From contig OX419760.1 in the NCBI GenBank assembly GCA_948567375.1, positions 34,286,001-34,350,000 on the forward strand: a stretch of 64,000 bases of DNA, given 5' to 3'. Positions 20,707-33,532 of the stretch are shown in pieces (position 1 is the stretch's first letter; the number at the start of each line of letters is the position of its first letter). The DNA comes from Lunularia cruciata (taxonomy: Eukaryota > Streptophyta > Marchantiopsida > Lunulariales > Lunulariaceae). The position numbers and the translations under genes were made by a program. The notes beneath the pieces are model-generated. The model was not told where the DNA came from and did not search any database. It was given only the letters and a program-made list of their open reading frames with translations.

Positions 20707-23372
20707 TCTCCTCCTCCTTCGTCTTCTTCTGCAGACGTGAAGCCGCAAACCTTTCAATCCACTTGTGGCGTGCGCTCCCAATTACCCCCTACATCTTCTT
20801 TCCTTTTCGAGTTCTTGTTTCCATGCCTCCTCTTATAATTCACTATTGGAGTGAGGGACTCCTTCAGCAGGCAGGGAACATATCTTCAGTGCCTCTTTTC
20901 CTTACAGTCAGTCCGACTATAGATTGAATCTGTATTGATCAGGGGGTACATCATGATTGACCCATGCTTTGATTTAGGACGAGGTTTGGATTCGTTTTAG
21001 TATCCAGACTGACGCATTTTCAGTGGTCCACCCTCTCATCTCTAGCTTGTAGAACGCATACCTGGCAGAAAGACACAGACGGACGGACAGACAGCCTTCA
21101 TCCCTAAAAGTACACTGTTCTTCCCAGTAAATACATTGAGAGCTGCTTCCAGTAAAGGAATACACTAGGAAGTTTGAATTCCATCATTCCACAAGCAATC
21201 TCCCTCGATTACTTTTCTCCATCCTTGCTTGGAGACAATGGACATTTCATGAAGCCAAGTAAGCGGCCGGGTTCGCAGTCAATCGTCAGTCCTACTCAGA
21301 GTGTCATCCCAACTCCAGCTTTCTTTCCTCCCAACATCCTCAAAGTCTAGACCACTCGTCCACTCATGGTATAGTCCAGTTGGGTTGAGTTCAGTTGAGG
21401 CCAGTCAGCGGCTGATATTGTGCTGCGGCATACCATATCTCAGTTACCTAATTAGCTGTTCTATTGTATTATTAAGTCCAACGGCGAATTCCTGCTCCTG
21501 TACTCTCACCAATCTACACAATTTAACTCTCTGAACATTAAGCTTATGGGCATTACTTAAGTGAAGGAGATGTTGGACTAGCTTCATCTACCACAAATTT
21601 TTGCTTCGTGCTGTTGCTGGCTGCACTTTCGCGAAATTAAAAGTTTTGTGACACTGCGATTATTACTTACCCAGATGAAATCGGGGTACAGCGTAATGGA
21701 AAGCGCAAGCTTGGGAAGGAGGAGCGCAGAAAAAGCAACCAGGTCCACTACTCAGGAGTACCTCACGTGAAGCTGAGGTGAGAAGGCAGACGGGCGGGTG
21801 GGTGGTAGGTGGTGGGTTTGAGGCCCAAATCGGAAACAAACAGCAGGAAGGGAAGGAAAGGAGGGAGGACAATGCAGGGGCGAATGTCCAGAGAAAGCGA
21901 CAGATTGAAGGAAATTACGGAGAGCGTTGGTTGGGTGTATGCAGGCCTGTGGCAGCAATCCCCACAAGATTCCAGGTGCAGTCCTCATCTCAAGTGATCG
22001 CACCGCATTGTTCTAGCTATTTAACGATGATGATTAACATGTTTGTCACTCTCAGACATTATCGTGGTTTCAAGGAGAGATATAGAGTGCGTTTGTAGTG
22101 CGCGTAGACGACTGCATCAAGTCTTTAACTGTATGAGGGATTTTGGGGAGCACTCGGCAGACGGTAGATGGGAGGTCTTCGTCGGTGATGTAGTTTTTAT
22201 TGCCGCCATGGGGAAGGTGAACTGTTTAGTAGAGGATTACCCAAACACGCGAGGATTCGAGAAATGCATTCTCCTATCTTTCTGAATCTAACGTTAAAGT
22301 AGGCCAGCTATTTGCCGTCAGTAGATTCCGCATACCAACGAAGGATCAAACGAGTAGGTAGTTTAAAATTCTGGAAGTTTTATCTTTCAATCTGTCCTCG
22401 ATTTGACGATCGATAACAGTATCCGCTAGGAGTCTTCGGCTGAACCTCCTGCTGTGAGTGACTTCCTACTCAAGGCGGATTCATATGAGATTTGATGGAC
22501 GAATATGGGAACTTCGACGGGCCGGATTCTCAAAATTTTAAATCGTGGAATTGAGCTGCTTAAGTTCCCCAGCACGAGCGCTGTTTAACGTCTCAAGAAA
22601 TGCAGTACAGTCTCGCAATATGCGTAAACTCATGCCAGCAGCCATACTTTTGCTTGAGTTACCGAACCTGAATCATGTCCATGCGTAAACCAAAATGCCA
22701 GACGAGAGAGCAAATACGAGAATCTTTTCTCATATGGCCGTTTGTTGATCCTAAGCCTAGTATTCTTTGCCAGGAAATCGAGACCAAAAAAGTCTAAAAC
22801 ATATGTAGAAGTATTTGTCTAATTAGACAATTCAATCTATGTTTTATGATAGCTTCCTCAGCTTCTAGATTGGGTGATAAGGTCGTATAACTCGAAACTG
22901 GTGATTATTTGAGTGATAGTTCCTACATCTACGAGAGGTGTCGACATTTGGCTTCCTGTAATCTAATTCTGTTTTTAACGTCAATCCTTGGGGTCTAGCT
23001 TCTTCCAGTGTTGACAGACCTGCTCCTCCGTGCATGATACATTCTCGCATGGACGGGAGAACCCAGTCACGAGTTGCCTCGTCCTTGGTACGGCTTAGCT
23101 GGAGATATTAGCTGAATTGATAACATCTCCATGGGGTTGCGGTTCGGGATTTACAATGTCTCGCATAATTAACTGCTAGTTGGGTCCTTTGACTTAAAGC
23201 GATATCATATCTGCCGTTTCTGCTGAGATTGTGGAAGGATACTCACACTTATTCTCGGAGTGCCACTAAATTCTCTCCTTCCTCGCTTCAACACTTGTCT
23301 CGCGGGTTCGTTCGTTCATGACTTAGAATGCTTTAGTGAAACGTGCCGATTATTCCGCTGGCTTGTCTGTCC

Positions 23373-23399
23373 GTCGAGAGACGACGCTAGTCTCTCGAC
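23373..23399. repeat. Short perfect inverted repeat
   Basis: GTCGAGAGAC and GTCTCTCGAC form a 10-bp perfect stem around a 7-nt loop. Confidence 0.85.
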
Positions 23400-26300
23400 T
23401 ATTCATGCACTTTTAGGACAAAAATTGATGAGGATAAGCTGATTGTTTTGAAAGAGATAAGCTGTGAATTAAATTGCTGGGTGACAAAAGACACGAGGAA
23501 TGTCGTGGTGGAGAAGAAGATTATCCTCGTTAGGGCTGAAGAGGATAGTAAGTAGTGAGTTGGGATGATCATGATCGCTGTTAGACAGTCGGTCGACCGC
23601 AATAGGAGTGAACAATTATCGTTCATGAATCACCTGCTCTGGAAAGGTTAGGAAAAAGCTTCTACTAGCAACATGGCTATTACCAAAGCAGACAATTGGT
23701 CATGGATGGGAGGAGAGCGATAGAAAGGATCCTGCTCTCATGCCGCTGCCTTAGGAGGTCGTCGTAGGGCACGCATGCACGGTGGAATAGTGGATCCCCA
23801 GGTGGAGTCCAGTGTAGATTTAAGCTCAAGTATGTATGAGCTGCTGGGACCTAGAACAAGAGGACGCAGCCGCAGCGCTGCGTCTGTCCACCTAAGGTGA
23901 GGGGATGAACTGCTGGCGCAGCCGAGTAAGAAATTGGCCAAAACGTCGAGCTTGTCCTGGCTGGTTCGCCACGACAAGCGTGCGAATGGGAAAGAAGGGA
24001 GGTTTCAAACTCGCTCCCAAGGTGGGCCGGGCTCTGGCTGACAAGGAGAGAAGAGGGAGAGAGGAGAGTGGAGCGATATTATAGGACAGGGCCACGGCAG
24101 AGCGGGCCATGGAGGACTTTGGGGAGGGGAGTGCTATGATTGAATGCAAGAGGAAAAGGAGACGGTCCAGTCCACAGTGGCCAGCCAAGCCAAGCCAGGC
24201 TTGTCACAGTCATCGTGCAAATGAAGGAGGAGGGAGAGGAGGAGGAGGAGTAGACCAGGCAGGGCAGGGGAAAGTTTGCGCATCTCGAGACACGGAAATG
24301 GCTAAGCAGCAGTTGAAGGAAGGTGTCGATCACTGTTTGATTGCCAACGTCATGAAACAAGCGGAGGTACAGGATGTAGTTGGTTGTTATTGCTTTTCAC
24401 CCTGCTTCTAAGAGGGCCTAGACTGGCAGTCAGTAAGTGGCAGAAATCTCCCACTTGCAGTAATGCCCCGTCCTCTCTCTTCCCCTCGCAACACCATCTC
24501 CCTACTGCCCTTGTGCGCACCCTCTCCTCTATAGCCTTTTCCCCACCGACGATGACTGCTTCCAGAGGCGTCCAACCCACCAAGCCTCGCGCCGCGCAAG
24601 GAGGCGCCGGCGTTCATGAAGTAGCACTCACCCCTCGTCATGAAGTAGCATTCACCCTCGTCACCTTTGCTGCCGCTAGCTGACTTCCCCCTTCCTTCTA
24701 TTCCGCTCCGTAATCGCAGCCAACAATTTGTCATCTTTCAGGCTCCTTCCCCGATCAGATTCATACAGTATCGGCATCTCGTACCACGATATGGATGTCC
24801 AGCTCCTTCTCCTTTGGTCGGAGCCGAGCCTGGGCTGAACCTTCATTCATTGGTACGGTAATACCCTTGGCAGAGTTTATCTGCTGTATGTATTCCGGTC
24901 CGCCTGGACGGACCGGCACGTAGGACGCTGACTGACTGTATGACTCGATGCCCACCACTGGCGTTAAGAACAGTACAATTTGTAATTCGGTGGGTCACGA
25001 TTTGTTCCCGCTGCTTGATATTCGTGCTTCAGCAGGATGAAAGGTGGGAACCCAATGGCTCCCGATGTAGATAATGGGTCATCAGAGAGACTTACCACGG
25101 AAAGTGAGTGACTTACCACTTCCGTACTTGTGTCTTCAACTAGTGGATAATGCATCAACTTTCCCTTGTCTGCTAGAAGGAATAACTACGACTTTCTATT
25201 TCTTTTCTGGTTTGCCTCCCCCCTAGGTCTGGTATAGGCAGGCAGGCACAATTGCTTTTTACGCGCGTAAATCGACAATGTACTTCCCGGAGAAATAGCC
25301 TCATCTGTTTCTTCTCCGCCGTTCCTTACCTGTTTACAAGGATTTGTGTTCACCACTTTGCTGCTCTCTCGAATGAACAGATCTGGAGACCTATACTTGT
25401 GTCTACAACTAGTACTTGTGTCTTAAACTGTTCTCAGCGAATTGACCACATACATAGTAAATTATCTTAAATAGCTCGAATCTGCTTGATGAAGTCTGCA
25501 ATAGCCTTTATCGCTGGCATACTGGCATGAACCCTTGTCCCCGCACCCTGCCACGCCCATCTAGGTGGGTGAGAAGGAGGGAGAATGAAGGCTAAGAAAG
25601 AGTTTATGAAGCAAGAATTGACGTCTTGTGATCAACACCTGAACGTGAAGTGAGGTTTCTGTATACCTCATGGCAAAGATGTCGTGGCTAGGGATAGACC
25701 TGCTCCCACCTTTCAGGTTACTCAATTCACTAATTACTGCAGCTAGCTAGGGTCGAATCGAGAACTTTTCATGGAACATCAACGAGAAGATACTCCGCGT
25801 GGGCCATCTCAACCGGCCTAGCTCTCTACATGTCGGCTTGCTCTCATCCCCAGAGTCTCGGGGTTAAGCTTAGAATTTCCTTCATTCTATATGGAGGGGA
25901 TTGGTAAACGTGTGCTGCACCACGTTCTTTTCGTTCCTAGGTGTGAAGCTGCTAACCTTGAACTCGTCACACGGATGGGGAGACCCCACCAGCCATCCAT
26001 CCCTTCTACGGTAGCTTCCGTGTCATAGAAAGGAGAAGGCTTGGGAGGAAGGCCAGGCTTATTCATGATGAGAATTACTCGAGTAAGTCTTCTTCTTGAT
26101 GGCATAAAGTGTTCCTGACCACCACCACTACCGCCGCCTGACCTGACCTTTCCTGACCTTTCCCTTAGTGATAGATTGCACGGTTTCAAAATTGGAAGGA
26201 GAAACTCGCAGATTCAAAGCATGCCTTCCCGGCGGGCCCATGGCAGCGGAAAGCTACTATTCCAGCGGTCAACTTTTCTGTTGTCGTGCTTCTCTCAGCC

Positions 26301-26548
26301 TCATGTCTCCTAAGTTTGTCGTTACCTGCTGCCAAAGTGCAGCTGCTGAAGGAGTTCGAATCTTCTTGACTGCAAATTGCAAATCTAAGTTTCAGCTATA
26401 GTTTGCGCCCTGGTGGGGCCACTGATTCCAGTATTCGAGATTCCAGTGTAAAATAGCAATTTCCTCTGAAATCCTGGAATCATCTACCCTTATGAATTCT
26501 TCACTTAGTTGAGCTTTTGAAACTCGATGATTATAGCTCGTCATGGAT

Positions 26549-26586
26549 CCAATGCGGTGGTTCCGATTTAGGAACTACCGCATTGG
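26549..26586. repeat. 38-nt hairpin upstream of the bHLH gene
   Basis: CCAATGCGGTGGTTCC pairs with GGAACTACCGCATTGG with one mismatch, around the 6-nt loop GATTTA. It lies about 640 bp upstream of the first recognised exon, in a possible intron, leader or promoter. Confidence 0.9.
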
Positions 26587-27225
26587 GCATTGTCCAACCA
26601 CCACAGGCAAAATTGATACAAATTCTACTAACTGACGTAACATGGAGATAAATTCAGATCCTGTGACATCCATTGTCTATTTACTTCACCTTGATGAATC
26701 TTCCACTCCTGAACATTGTCACATAGTAATCAGTTCAATATTCGAGGAGCTCTCTTTTCAAGGGTATCATTCGCACAAAAGTTTCGAAGTGGTAATTATG
26801 ATCCAGCCCATCAAATTCTTGGAGATCGAGGGAAGAGAAGTCCCTGCCTGGATTCTATATCGTGATTACCATTGTTGTCGAGAAAAGATCTTGCACCATC
26901 AGTCACGCAGAGTTCCATTTTGGTTCGATGAAGCAATCTCTACAATTTGATCATACAAGAGATGTCGAATTAAGAGGTACTAGCTACAAGCGGCAATTCA
27001 GGTCTGCGGAAGTCCATCGGAAGGTAGTGTGAGAGTAGTTCAAGTTTGAGTCCTAGTCGAATTGATTGGCACGTAGCGAAGATTAAACCCCCTATTTCAA
27101 TGCGTAGCAAATCAATTGAAGCGATAACAATTCTGGGTGATAATATCTCCGCAAACAGATGAGTATTCAACCCCCCTGGACCACTGGCTGGCTTGAAACT
27201 TAACGAATTTGTTTGGCGTGTGAAG

Positions 27226-27648
27226 ATCGGTCGTATGGGCACATGGCTATTACAATGGACCACCTTTGCAAGCGGCGGAGACACCCCTGCCGTCAAGTGC
27301 ACTGTGGAATCAAAGAAAAGCGAGGCGGATTCTTCTGGCGGACCTGCAGGATTTGACAGATGATCGAATACCCGACCTCACCTGTACTGAGTGGTTCTAC
27401 CACTTCTCGAGACAGTTCAGCTTTCCCCTCGGAGCTGATGGGTAAGAACTGTCACTAAATATTGAAGTTGTTTGCAGGCAGCTTGCATAGTTTCTGTCGA
27501 AAAGCAAAACATGTGGATGCTCATGGGTTTCACATGGTTGTGCTTATGCAGGACACCAGCTAAGATACTCGTGACGGGGGGTTTCGCATGGCTGTGTAAT
27601 CTCGATGAACTGACCAATGCCTCTTTCAGTCGTGCCGATCTAGCCAAG
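27226..27648 (+). other. Two MYC_N-coding exons of the bHLH gene (no start codon of their own)
   Basis: Exon 27226-27441 reads SVVWAHGYYNGPPLQAAET through TEWFYHFSRQFSFPLGAD. The donor is GATGG|GTAAGA and the acceptor TATGCAG|G at 27551. The next exon reads TPAKILVTGGFAWLCN to FSRADLAK, with donor AAG|GTGAGC at 27649. Phase is preserved across both joins (GG+G codon; then phase 0 into ACG at 28077). The 28116 ATG (MGTTASV) is therefore probably internal. The acceptor before 27226 (GTGTGAAG) is weak, and the in-frame TGA at 27221 means the coding sequence must come from an upstream exon. Confidence 0.78.
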
Positions 27649-30467
27649 GTGAGCTGCACCATGGCATTCACCCAATCTAGTTTCTGAAAATCAGGATCAT
27701 AGTCCTTCCTTGAGCAGTCGTCTTTTCCATTCCATGAATTTATTCATATGATTTGTGAGATGATCTTATTGAGTGTTTGAGCTCACAATATGCGCTAATT
27801 ACTCAATGTCTTGACTTGTGTTGGTGTGGATGCCTCCGTTTCGTCATCAGAATGCGGGTATGAAGGTAAACTGGACTGTCTTCGTTTAATCAATTCAGAA
27901 ACGGTCGTTCTAATCTGTATTGCTGTCTCCTGTAGACGCGTAAGATGTCATCTGTCGAGGCTTACTGTTAGAGCTCAAGTCTTAACGGTACGAGTGCTTG
28001 ACTTTACTCCTGAAATCTAAGGGCTGAGCTATATTAGAATCTAATTTTGCTTCTATATTTCTTCGCTGTTGGACAGACGGTGTTCTGGCTGCAAGTACCC
28101 GGAGGTGTTTTCGAGATGGGTACCACGGCCTCAGTCGACCAGGACATATCACTCGTGCATTTTGTGCGAAATATGTACAACAGAGGTCCTGAGATAGCGA
28201 AAGTACAAAGCTCCCTTGGCGGGCACGAGCACCACAACGGAGTGGACAGTGGACTTCCGTTCGGTGCCAGTAATAATGCCACGGCGAACTCTAAATTCTC
28301 ATCTCCTACAGCAACGACAAATGCGGGAAACCCGGGAGGGTTACCGAACTTCTCGGCTGGAAGGGGTCTCGGTCTGGCACCGCCATACCAGCAGCAACAG
28401 CAGCAGCAGCAGCAGCAGACCAACTTCAGCAGCCCTAGTCCTCTTCAGCAGATCTCTTCATTTGGGTTGGAGTCATTATCGTTCCCTCCAAGTCTACTGA
28501 ATGGATTAATGCGTGAGCAGGGCCCGGAGCTGAATCTGCAGCAAGCAGCAGCAGGATCATGGGATCTGAGTCTAGAACAACACCTGATGCAGGATCAGAA
28601 CATGGCCAATCTCAAACACAAATTGACAGGGTCCACCTCTACCCTCACTAAATCAGGCTCATGTGTGGCCTTATTTGAGCAAGCTCTATTCCATCCGCAT
28701 GCTCAACACATTTCACAAAGAGGAGCACTACCCGTGGAATCTACCGGGAAGCTGCTATCTGACTTTCAAGCTCAGCTTTTCAATCAGGACCAGCTACAGC
28801 AGCAGGGAAATCTCATGCAGAGCTCTGCTGAGACTGTAGTCAGTGATTCCCCCCGTCATTCTCCAGTCGCCGGCGGAGGAGGACCATTACAAGACTCCAT
28901 GAACCACTCGCAATCTCCTGATATTCACTGGAGAACTATCACACAAACTAAACCAGGGATGCCATCACCCAGAAGACTTTTGAGGGTTGAATCCGGCAAA
29001 GGCTTGGCTGAAGTGTCCACCATTGACGATCCCAGCTTGAAATGCCATCAGCTTGCGAGCCCCTCGGAGGATTCTCATCCACAACATTTTTCTGAATTGC
29101 TTCCGCCTTCCAGTCACTCTCATGGACAGCAGAAGCAGCAGCAACAACAGTACCTGGCTGAGCTAACTGGCGAGGCACACACTGGACAATCTGCTGATCA
29201 CTCCTGGTCAAGTGAGGCCATATCTCCCACGATCTCCGAGCAGGAGCAAGAAGCGGAGAATGGCTACTCAGTGTGGGAAGACACTAGCGAAACTCCAGAA
29301 AATGGACGGTTTATGGATGGCTCAGCCAAACAGGACAGAAGCAAGAAAGCAAGACTCTGTGGCCTCAGCATGAACGGCTATCATAGCAATGATACTCTAG
29401 GCAGCTTTCTCAACCACAACATGGCGGAGAGAAAGCGTCAAGAGAACGAGAAGTACCAAATTCTTAGAGCAATGCTTCAATCAAATTCGAAGGTAATTCC
29501 ATTATTGTTTTCGTTTGATCCGTGGAGAGCTGAGTTGTTGAGAATACATCACTTTAATCCGGCCTGGAATATTGAGATACATTGTTCTGACAATTGTAAA
29601 GTTACTGCTTCCATTGCAAGGTGAGTAAAATTTAGATAGAGTGAATCTCAATACTAACGTCGAGAACGATACAGGGGGACAAGGCTACGGTCCTAGGAGA
29701 TGCGATTGAGCTGATGAGAGAACTACAGAGAAGAGTGAAGGAAAGCGAGTCTACGACAACGTCTTCAGCTTCAGATGATGGTCCAAATCCCAGAAGTTTG
29801 GAAAGAAGTTCTAGTTTGACGACGAGTTTGGTACAAGGAGTGAATTATGGTAGCCTCAGAAAAGACTACAACCACCGTAATCCAGTCCGGCAGCAACAAT
29901 ATGGTAGAGGTGGAGGTGACAATGCTCCACTCCTGAAGCTGTCGGATGTGTGCCTAGATGATAATAAGGAGCTGGAAGGTGTAGTGTTCGCGGTGGTGGA
30001 TGACATTCCTCAAATTGAAGTGCGAATGATGGAAAATGAACAAGTAATGATCAAGCTGAGTTCCAAGGATCGACCTGGCCTCTTCACGGATATCATGTTT
30101 GCTCTGCAGGATCTGCAGCTCCAGGTTCAGCACGCTAATATCCGGACTGTCGCAGGAGTTGTGCATGACGTCTTCGCTGCCAAGGTGTGTGTGCGATCAC
30201 GATCTCCTGTGATTGTTTTATCAAAATTACGTGCAACATATTGATGGAGAATTCACCGAGTCTCTGACTTAAGATCACAAACTGTGGTTGATTGTGCAGG
30301 TTGATGTTGCACTCCTAGAGAAGCAGACGACGCAGGACATAGCAGAGGCGATTAAGCGAGCCATTGAGAGAGGCAATTCTCCAAACTCCTGCTCGCCAAA
30401 TCCTGCTACTCCGGATGCCAACCCCAACGTGAACTCGCCTCGGAAGCGCTCGCTACAACTCACCTGA
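27226..30467 (+). CDS. MYC_N-bHLH-ACT transcription factor, probably subgroup III(f) (5' end missing)
   Basis: Five exons fit in phase: 27226-27441, 27552-27648, 28077-29492, 29675-30184 and 30300-30467 (stop 30465-30467), giving 801 residues plus a missing N-terminus. Residues 1-150 are the MYC_N region that contacts MYB partners in TT8/GL3-type proteins (VVWAHGYYNG; TEWFY; WLCNLDEL; FSRADLAK; GGVFEMGTT). A Gln/Ser-rich middle includes poly-Gln near residue 209. The bHLH lies near 548-600, interrupted by a phase-0 intron in the loop, and the ACT-like dimer domain near 690-770 (VMIKLSSKDRPGLFTDI). It would act in the nucleus, probably with MYB and WD40 partners; in seed plants this group controls flavonoid and epidermal traits. 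Oddities: a two-residue gap and Arg-to-Gln change in the basic region, and about five residues missing at LAK|TVF. The MYC2-like and AMS-like groups are less likely alternatives. Confidence 0.85.
28389..28419 (+). repeat. CAG/CAA repeat encoding poly-Gln
   Basis: About ten CAG/CAA codons in the MYC_N-bHLH linker. Length-variable Gln tracts are common in the activation regions of plant transcription factors. Confidence 0.9.
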
Positions 30468-32977
30468 TGCGATCAGTATCAGTTCCAGTGCTGATTACGA
30501 CGTTTTACGCAAACATAGTACTAACATAACAGAACCGCAACTCACATGTGCAGAAGACCCGTCGGTTCAAGTCACCATGGATACAGGCAGACAGCATCAC
30601 TTTGGCGCCTGAGTGGGAGGTGTGGGCTTCAGTTCACTTGGCGGTCTCAAGCTTCAACATTCCGAACTTCTTTGTCTAGAGATTGCATGCAAATTAAGAA
30701 CTACAGTATTAGTACCCGTTTGGAGCAAGGGGCTTTTGAAAGAACCCGAGTGTCCTGTGAGGAGCTGTCGTGGCTTCCTTGAGCAACAGTACCTTTCTCA
30801 CGAGAAGACCATGTGTATGAAATTGAATATCTTCAAACATCGTCATTAAGTTACAGTGCCGTCGTTGCGCTAGGAAGTTATCGTCTCTTAGTACTCTCTG
30901 TGACCAGACTATGCTCATAGCTTTTCTCTCGCGTTTTCCCATGTCAACACAAAGCATGGAGGACCAAGCTTCTCTCTGTCCTGATAGTCAATCTAGAAGG
31001 TTAGTAGATGTAGCAAAATCCGAGTTTCTTTCTTGTTGCATCAGATGGCTCGCACACTCATGTAGCCCCTTGTGAGCGGCTCCACGCTTTGTACAAGCAT
31101 AATGAAAATATCTACAGTATAGAAGCACTAGTCATTCAGTTTGCTTTGCGAGCCATATATCTCAAGATTTGTAAATTAGTACAATAGATCAGTCTACATT
31201 CTAGTTGTGAAGGCAGGGAGGCAGGCAGGCAGAGAGGTAACTGTCACGCTTTACTACGAGGGCCGATTGTGGTGCATCCATCAGTCCCTTTTGAATTCTG
31301 CAAGGCACAAGAGGTGTAGACAGAGCAAGAAATTAGAAGCCGACCCTTCTGATGGAGAAAGGAGAGAGATTGTACGTCGATGGAAATGTAAAGCATTCGC
31401 ATGTAAAACGTCGACTGCTAATTGTGTTTAAATCTCCCAGAACTTGGGGCTAATTCATGCGTTCAAGCAGAAGGCTTGCCAGTATGGTATAAGCTGCATT
31501 CTGTGATTTAGATCGGTGAAGCGCATTGCAATGAACCTCATTAAATAAGCTTGAGTTGCTGATGAATGCCTACAGTGCCACCAGTTGAAATGCAGCCAAA
31601 ATCTATGGCATACAATTTGAGAATCATCAACTGATTTATGAATCAAGTGCATCTAGAACCGATGGAATACATTCCTCGACGGACGAGAAGAGTGCGGATA
31701 AAATACTTAGCATTCAGTGTTAATCACAAAAAACAATATGTTGAAAATTCAAGGTATCACAATTCAGTTTGAGTTAATGACATTAGTTTATTTACACCAA
31801 ATAAAGGAAAGACATTGTTTACATTCTTATCACGAACAAGACATGTCAAATGATCCTTCGAGGAGAAGATACTTAGTAAACCATGATATAGCACAGATGG
31901 AAAGAAAACCGTCTTCTAGAGAAAGTAGATAGAAACTTCTACTTATGATATTAGCAAGAAGGGTAAATATACATCCAAGCTCTAGTCCTTCGGTCTTATA
32001 TCCTCGGGATCTTCCTATAAGCAGTAAACTTCTATTCCCGAATTATTAACCTTCTCCTTCCCGGAACTACCAAGGTGAGGTTCCACCCATCTCACCTCTG
32101 AATATTGTGCTTTCATACTCACTGCGTTAGCTTTCTCGCTTTGGTGCATTTCCATATTAACTCAACTGCATTCCCTACTCGACTCGCTACTCGCTCCTCC
32201 CACCAAGACGACCTCTCTCATTCCCTCGCTCTCTTCTCATGCTCTTCGTACTCCTCTCCATGTTCTTCCTCGTCTCTTACCTCTTTGTTTCTGCTGTTCT
32301 CACCATTCACACTTTGCATTCTCTCTTCGCGATTTTCCACTTTTACTAAGATACCTCTAAATTTTCTGCACAACTGCTACTCTTCTAACGCCCGCTAGTA
32401 ACTGCATCATTCACTACGATCGTTCCCGAGCGGCACTCTCTAGAAGCACCCGTCAGTACGAAGGGTATTGGGGTTCCCCAAGCAACTTCGGGTTTCGTGG
32501 TGGACCGATGAAGCTGTTAGTGTTTCCATGCAAGCTTACTAGAACAATCTGACTGCTTCCCTTACAGTGTTTATTGATTCAGATTCATGCGTTTCATAGA
32601 GTTTCAACTAACTTCTACTTATGCGTTTGAGAGGAGGATGGCGATGACACAAGAGAAATTCCAGAATCTCTGAGTGCTCATTAGCATACAGCACATGAGT
32701 GAATAATCAATTTTCTTGGTTTTTCAATTTTTGTTACGTCAGTACCAAAATTAAAGACAGGAGAATTCAACAGAAAGATATGCAGACATTCAGATTTTTC
32801 AGTGTTTAGAGTGATTAATTCACATCAAGGGTGTCTTATATATCTTCATGCTTTAATTGAGCTTTAAAATTAAAATCTAAAGGGAACGACCTCAAGATAC
32901 TTTCTTATCCTAACTTGAGCACTTTTTTGGGTGGTTGAGAATACTTCCAATAACTAAACCAAACCACTTTGTTGTAA
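30468..32977. other. 3' flank of the bHLH gene, no gene recognised
   Basis: No domain-bearing frame was seen. A pyrimidine-rich stretch at about 32110-32350 (TCTCTCATTCCCTCGCTCTC and similar) looks like a plant 5' leader, but no coding exon follows before the transposon block starting near 33000. Confidence 0.5.
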
Positions 32978-33090
32978 GTATATATATCACTACACAACAT
33001 ACACTATTGTTAACAACATACACTGTTGTCAACATCATACATTATAGAAGCACAACTCATACAAAAGTCATATATAAATTCTAAAGTACC
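32978..33090. repeat. First copy of a roughly 100-bp direct repeat at the edge of element D
   Basis: TATATATCACTACACAACAT to AATTCTAAAGTACC is repeated at 33533-33627 with the same end AATTCTAAAGTACC and small internal differences. The two copies bracket the left LTR-like repeat of D. Confidence 0.85.
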
Positions 33091-33267
33091 CCTATAATCA
33101 GTTCACACTCAACTTGAATCAGAAGTAAATCCTCAACTCAATGGTCTACCAACAACGGGCCTTGATTATAGTGAAACCACACCCACTCTAGCTAAGAGAT
33201 TCCAGATGATACTTGCCGGCCTCTGTCCACCATAACCAAGAGCACAAAGGCTCAGTATCAGAGAAAT

Positions 33268-33522
33268 GAGCTCTCTGGAGCTGCACTTCAAAGGTATACC
33301 CCTTTGCTTGACCTCGCTCTCTAGCCCTAATGATGTCATTGACAACACATTTGACAATACAAATGGTACAAGTGATGGTGGATCCCATGGTGTGATCAGT
33401 AGCCCTAACACAAAATCTGGCCGCCACTAAGTAGTGTTTGAGCAACTACTAATATAACTCTAACTGCCAAGATTATCACTCCATTGTCCAAGCAAAGCTT
33501 TGGCACTACAAATGTCATGATA
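33268..33522 (-). repeat. Left (3') LTR-like repeat of D
   Basis: AGAAATGAGCTCTCTGGAGC to GGCACTACAAATGTCATGA aligns to 40590-40849, with shared blocks TTTGCTTGACCT, CTCTCTAGCCCTAATG, CCCATGGTGTGATCA and AGCCCTAACACAAAAT. The outer boundary to the left is not clear. Confidence 0.75.
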
Positions 33523-33532
33523 GTTGTCGTGC

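Larger units (their letters stand above)
20057..27225. other. Upstream region of the bHLH gene, no other gene recognised
   Basis: It holds the 76-bp minisatellite and two hairpins listed separately, plus purine-rich blocks at about 21780-21910 and 24110-24270. The unplaced first exon(s) and promoter of the bHLH gene probably lie in the right part. No motif of the expected WTYxxFW type could be found by eye. Confidence 0.5.

Noticed and set aside
25975-26005. L1-tail-like GGATGGGGAGACCCCACCAG
   Set aside because: Only about 20 bases resemble the tail; the CTTGTACGG and CGCGGTC flanks and a target duplication are absent.
28047-28116. ATG at 28047 as start of the bHLH protein
   Set aside because: It lies in the intron upstream of the GGACAG acceptor at 28076, and MYC_N exons upstream show the frame continues from earlier exons.
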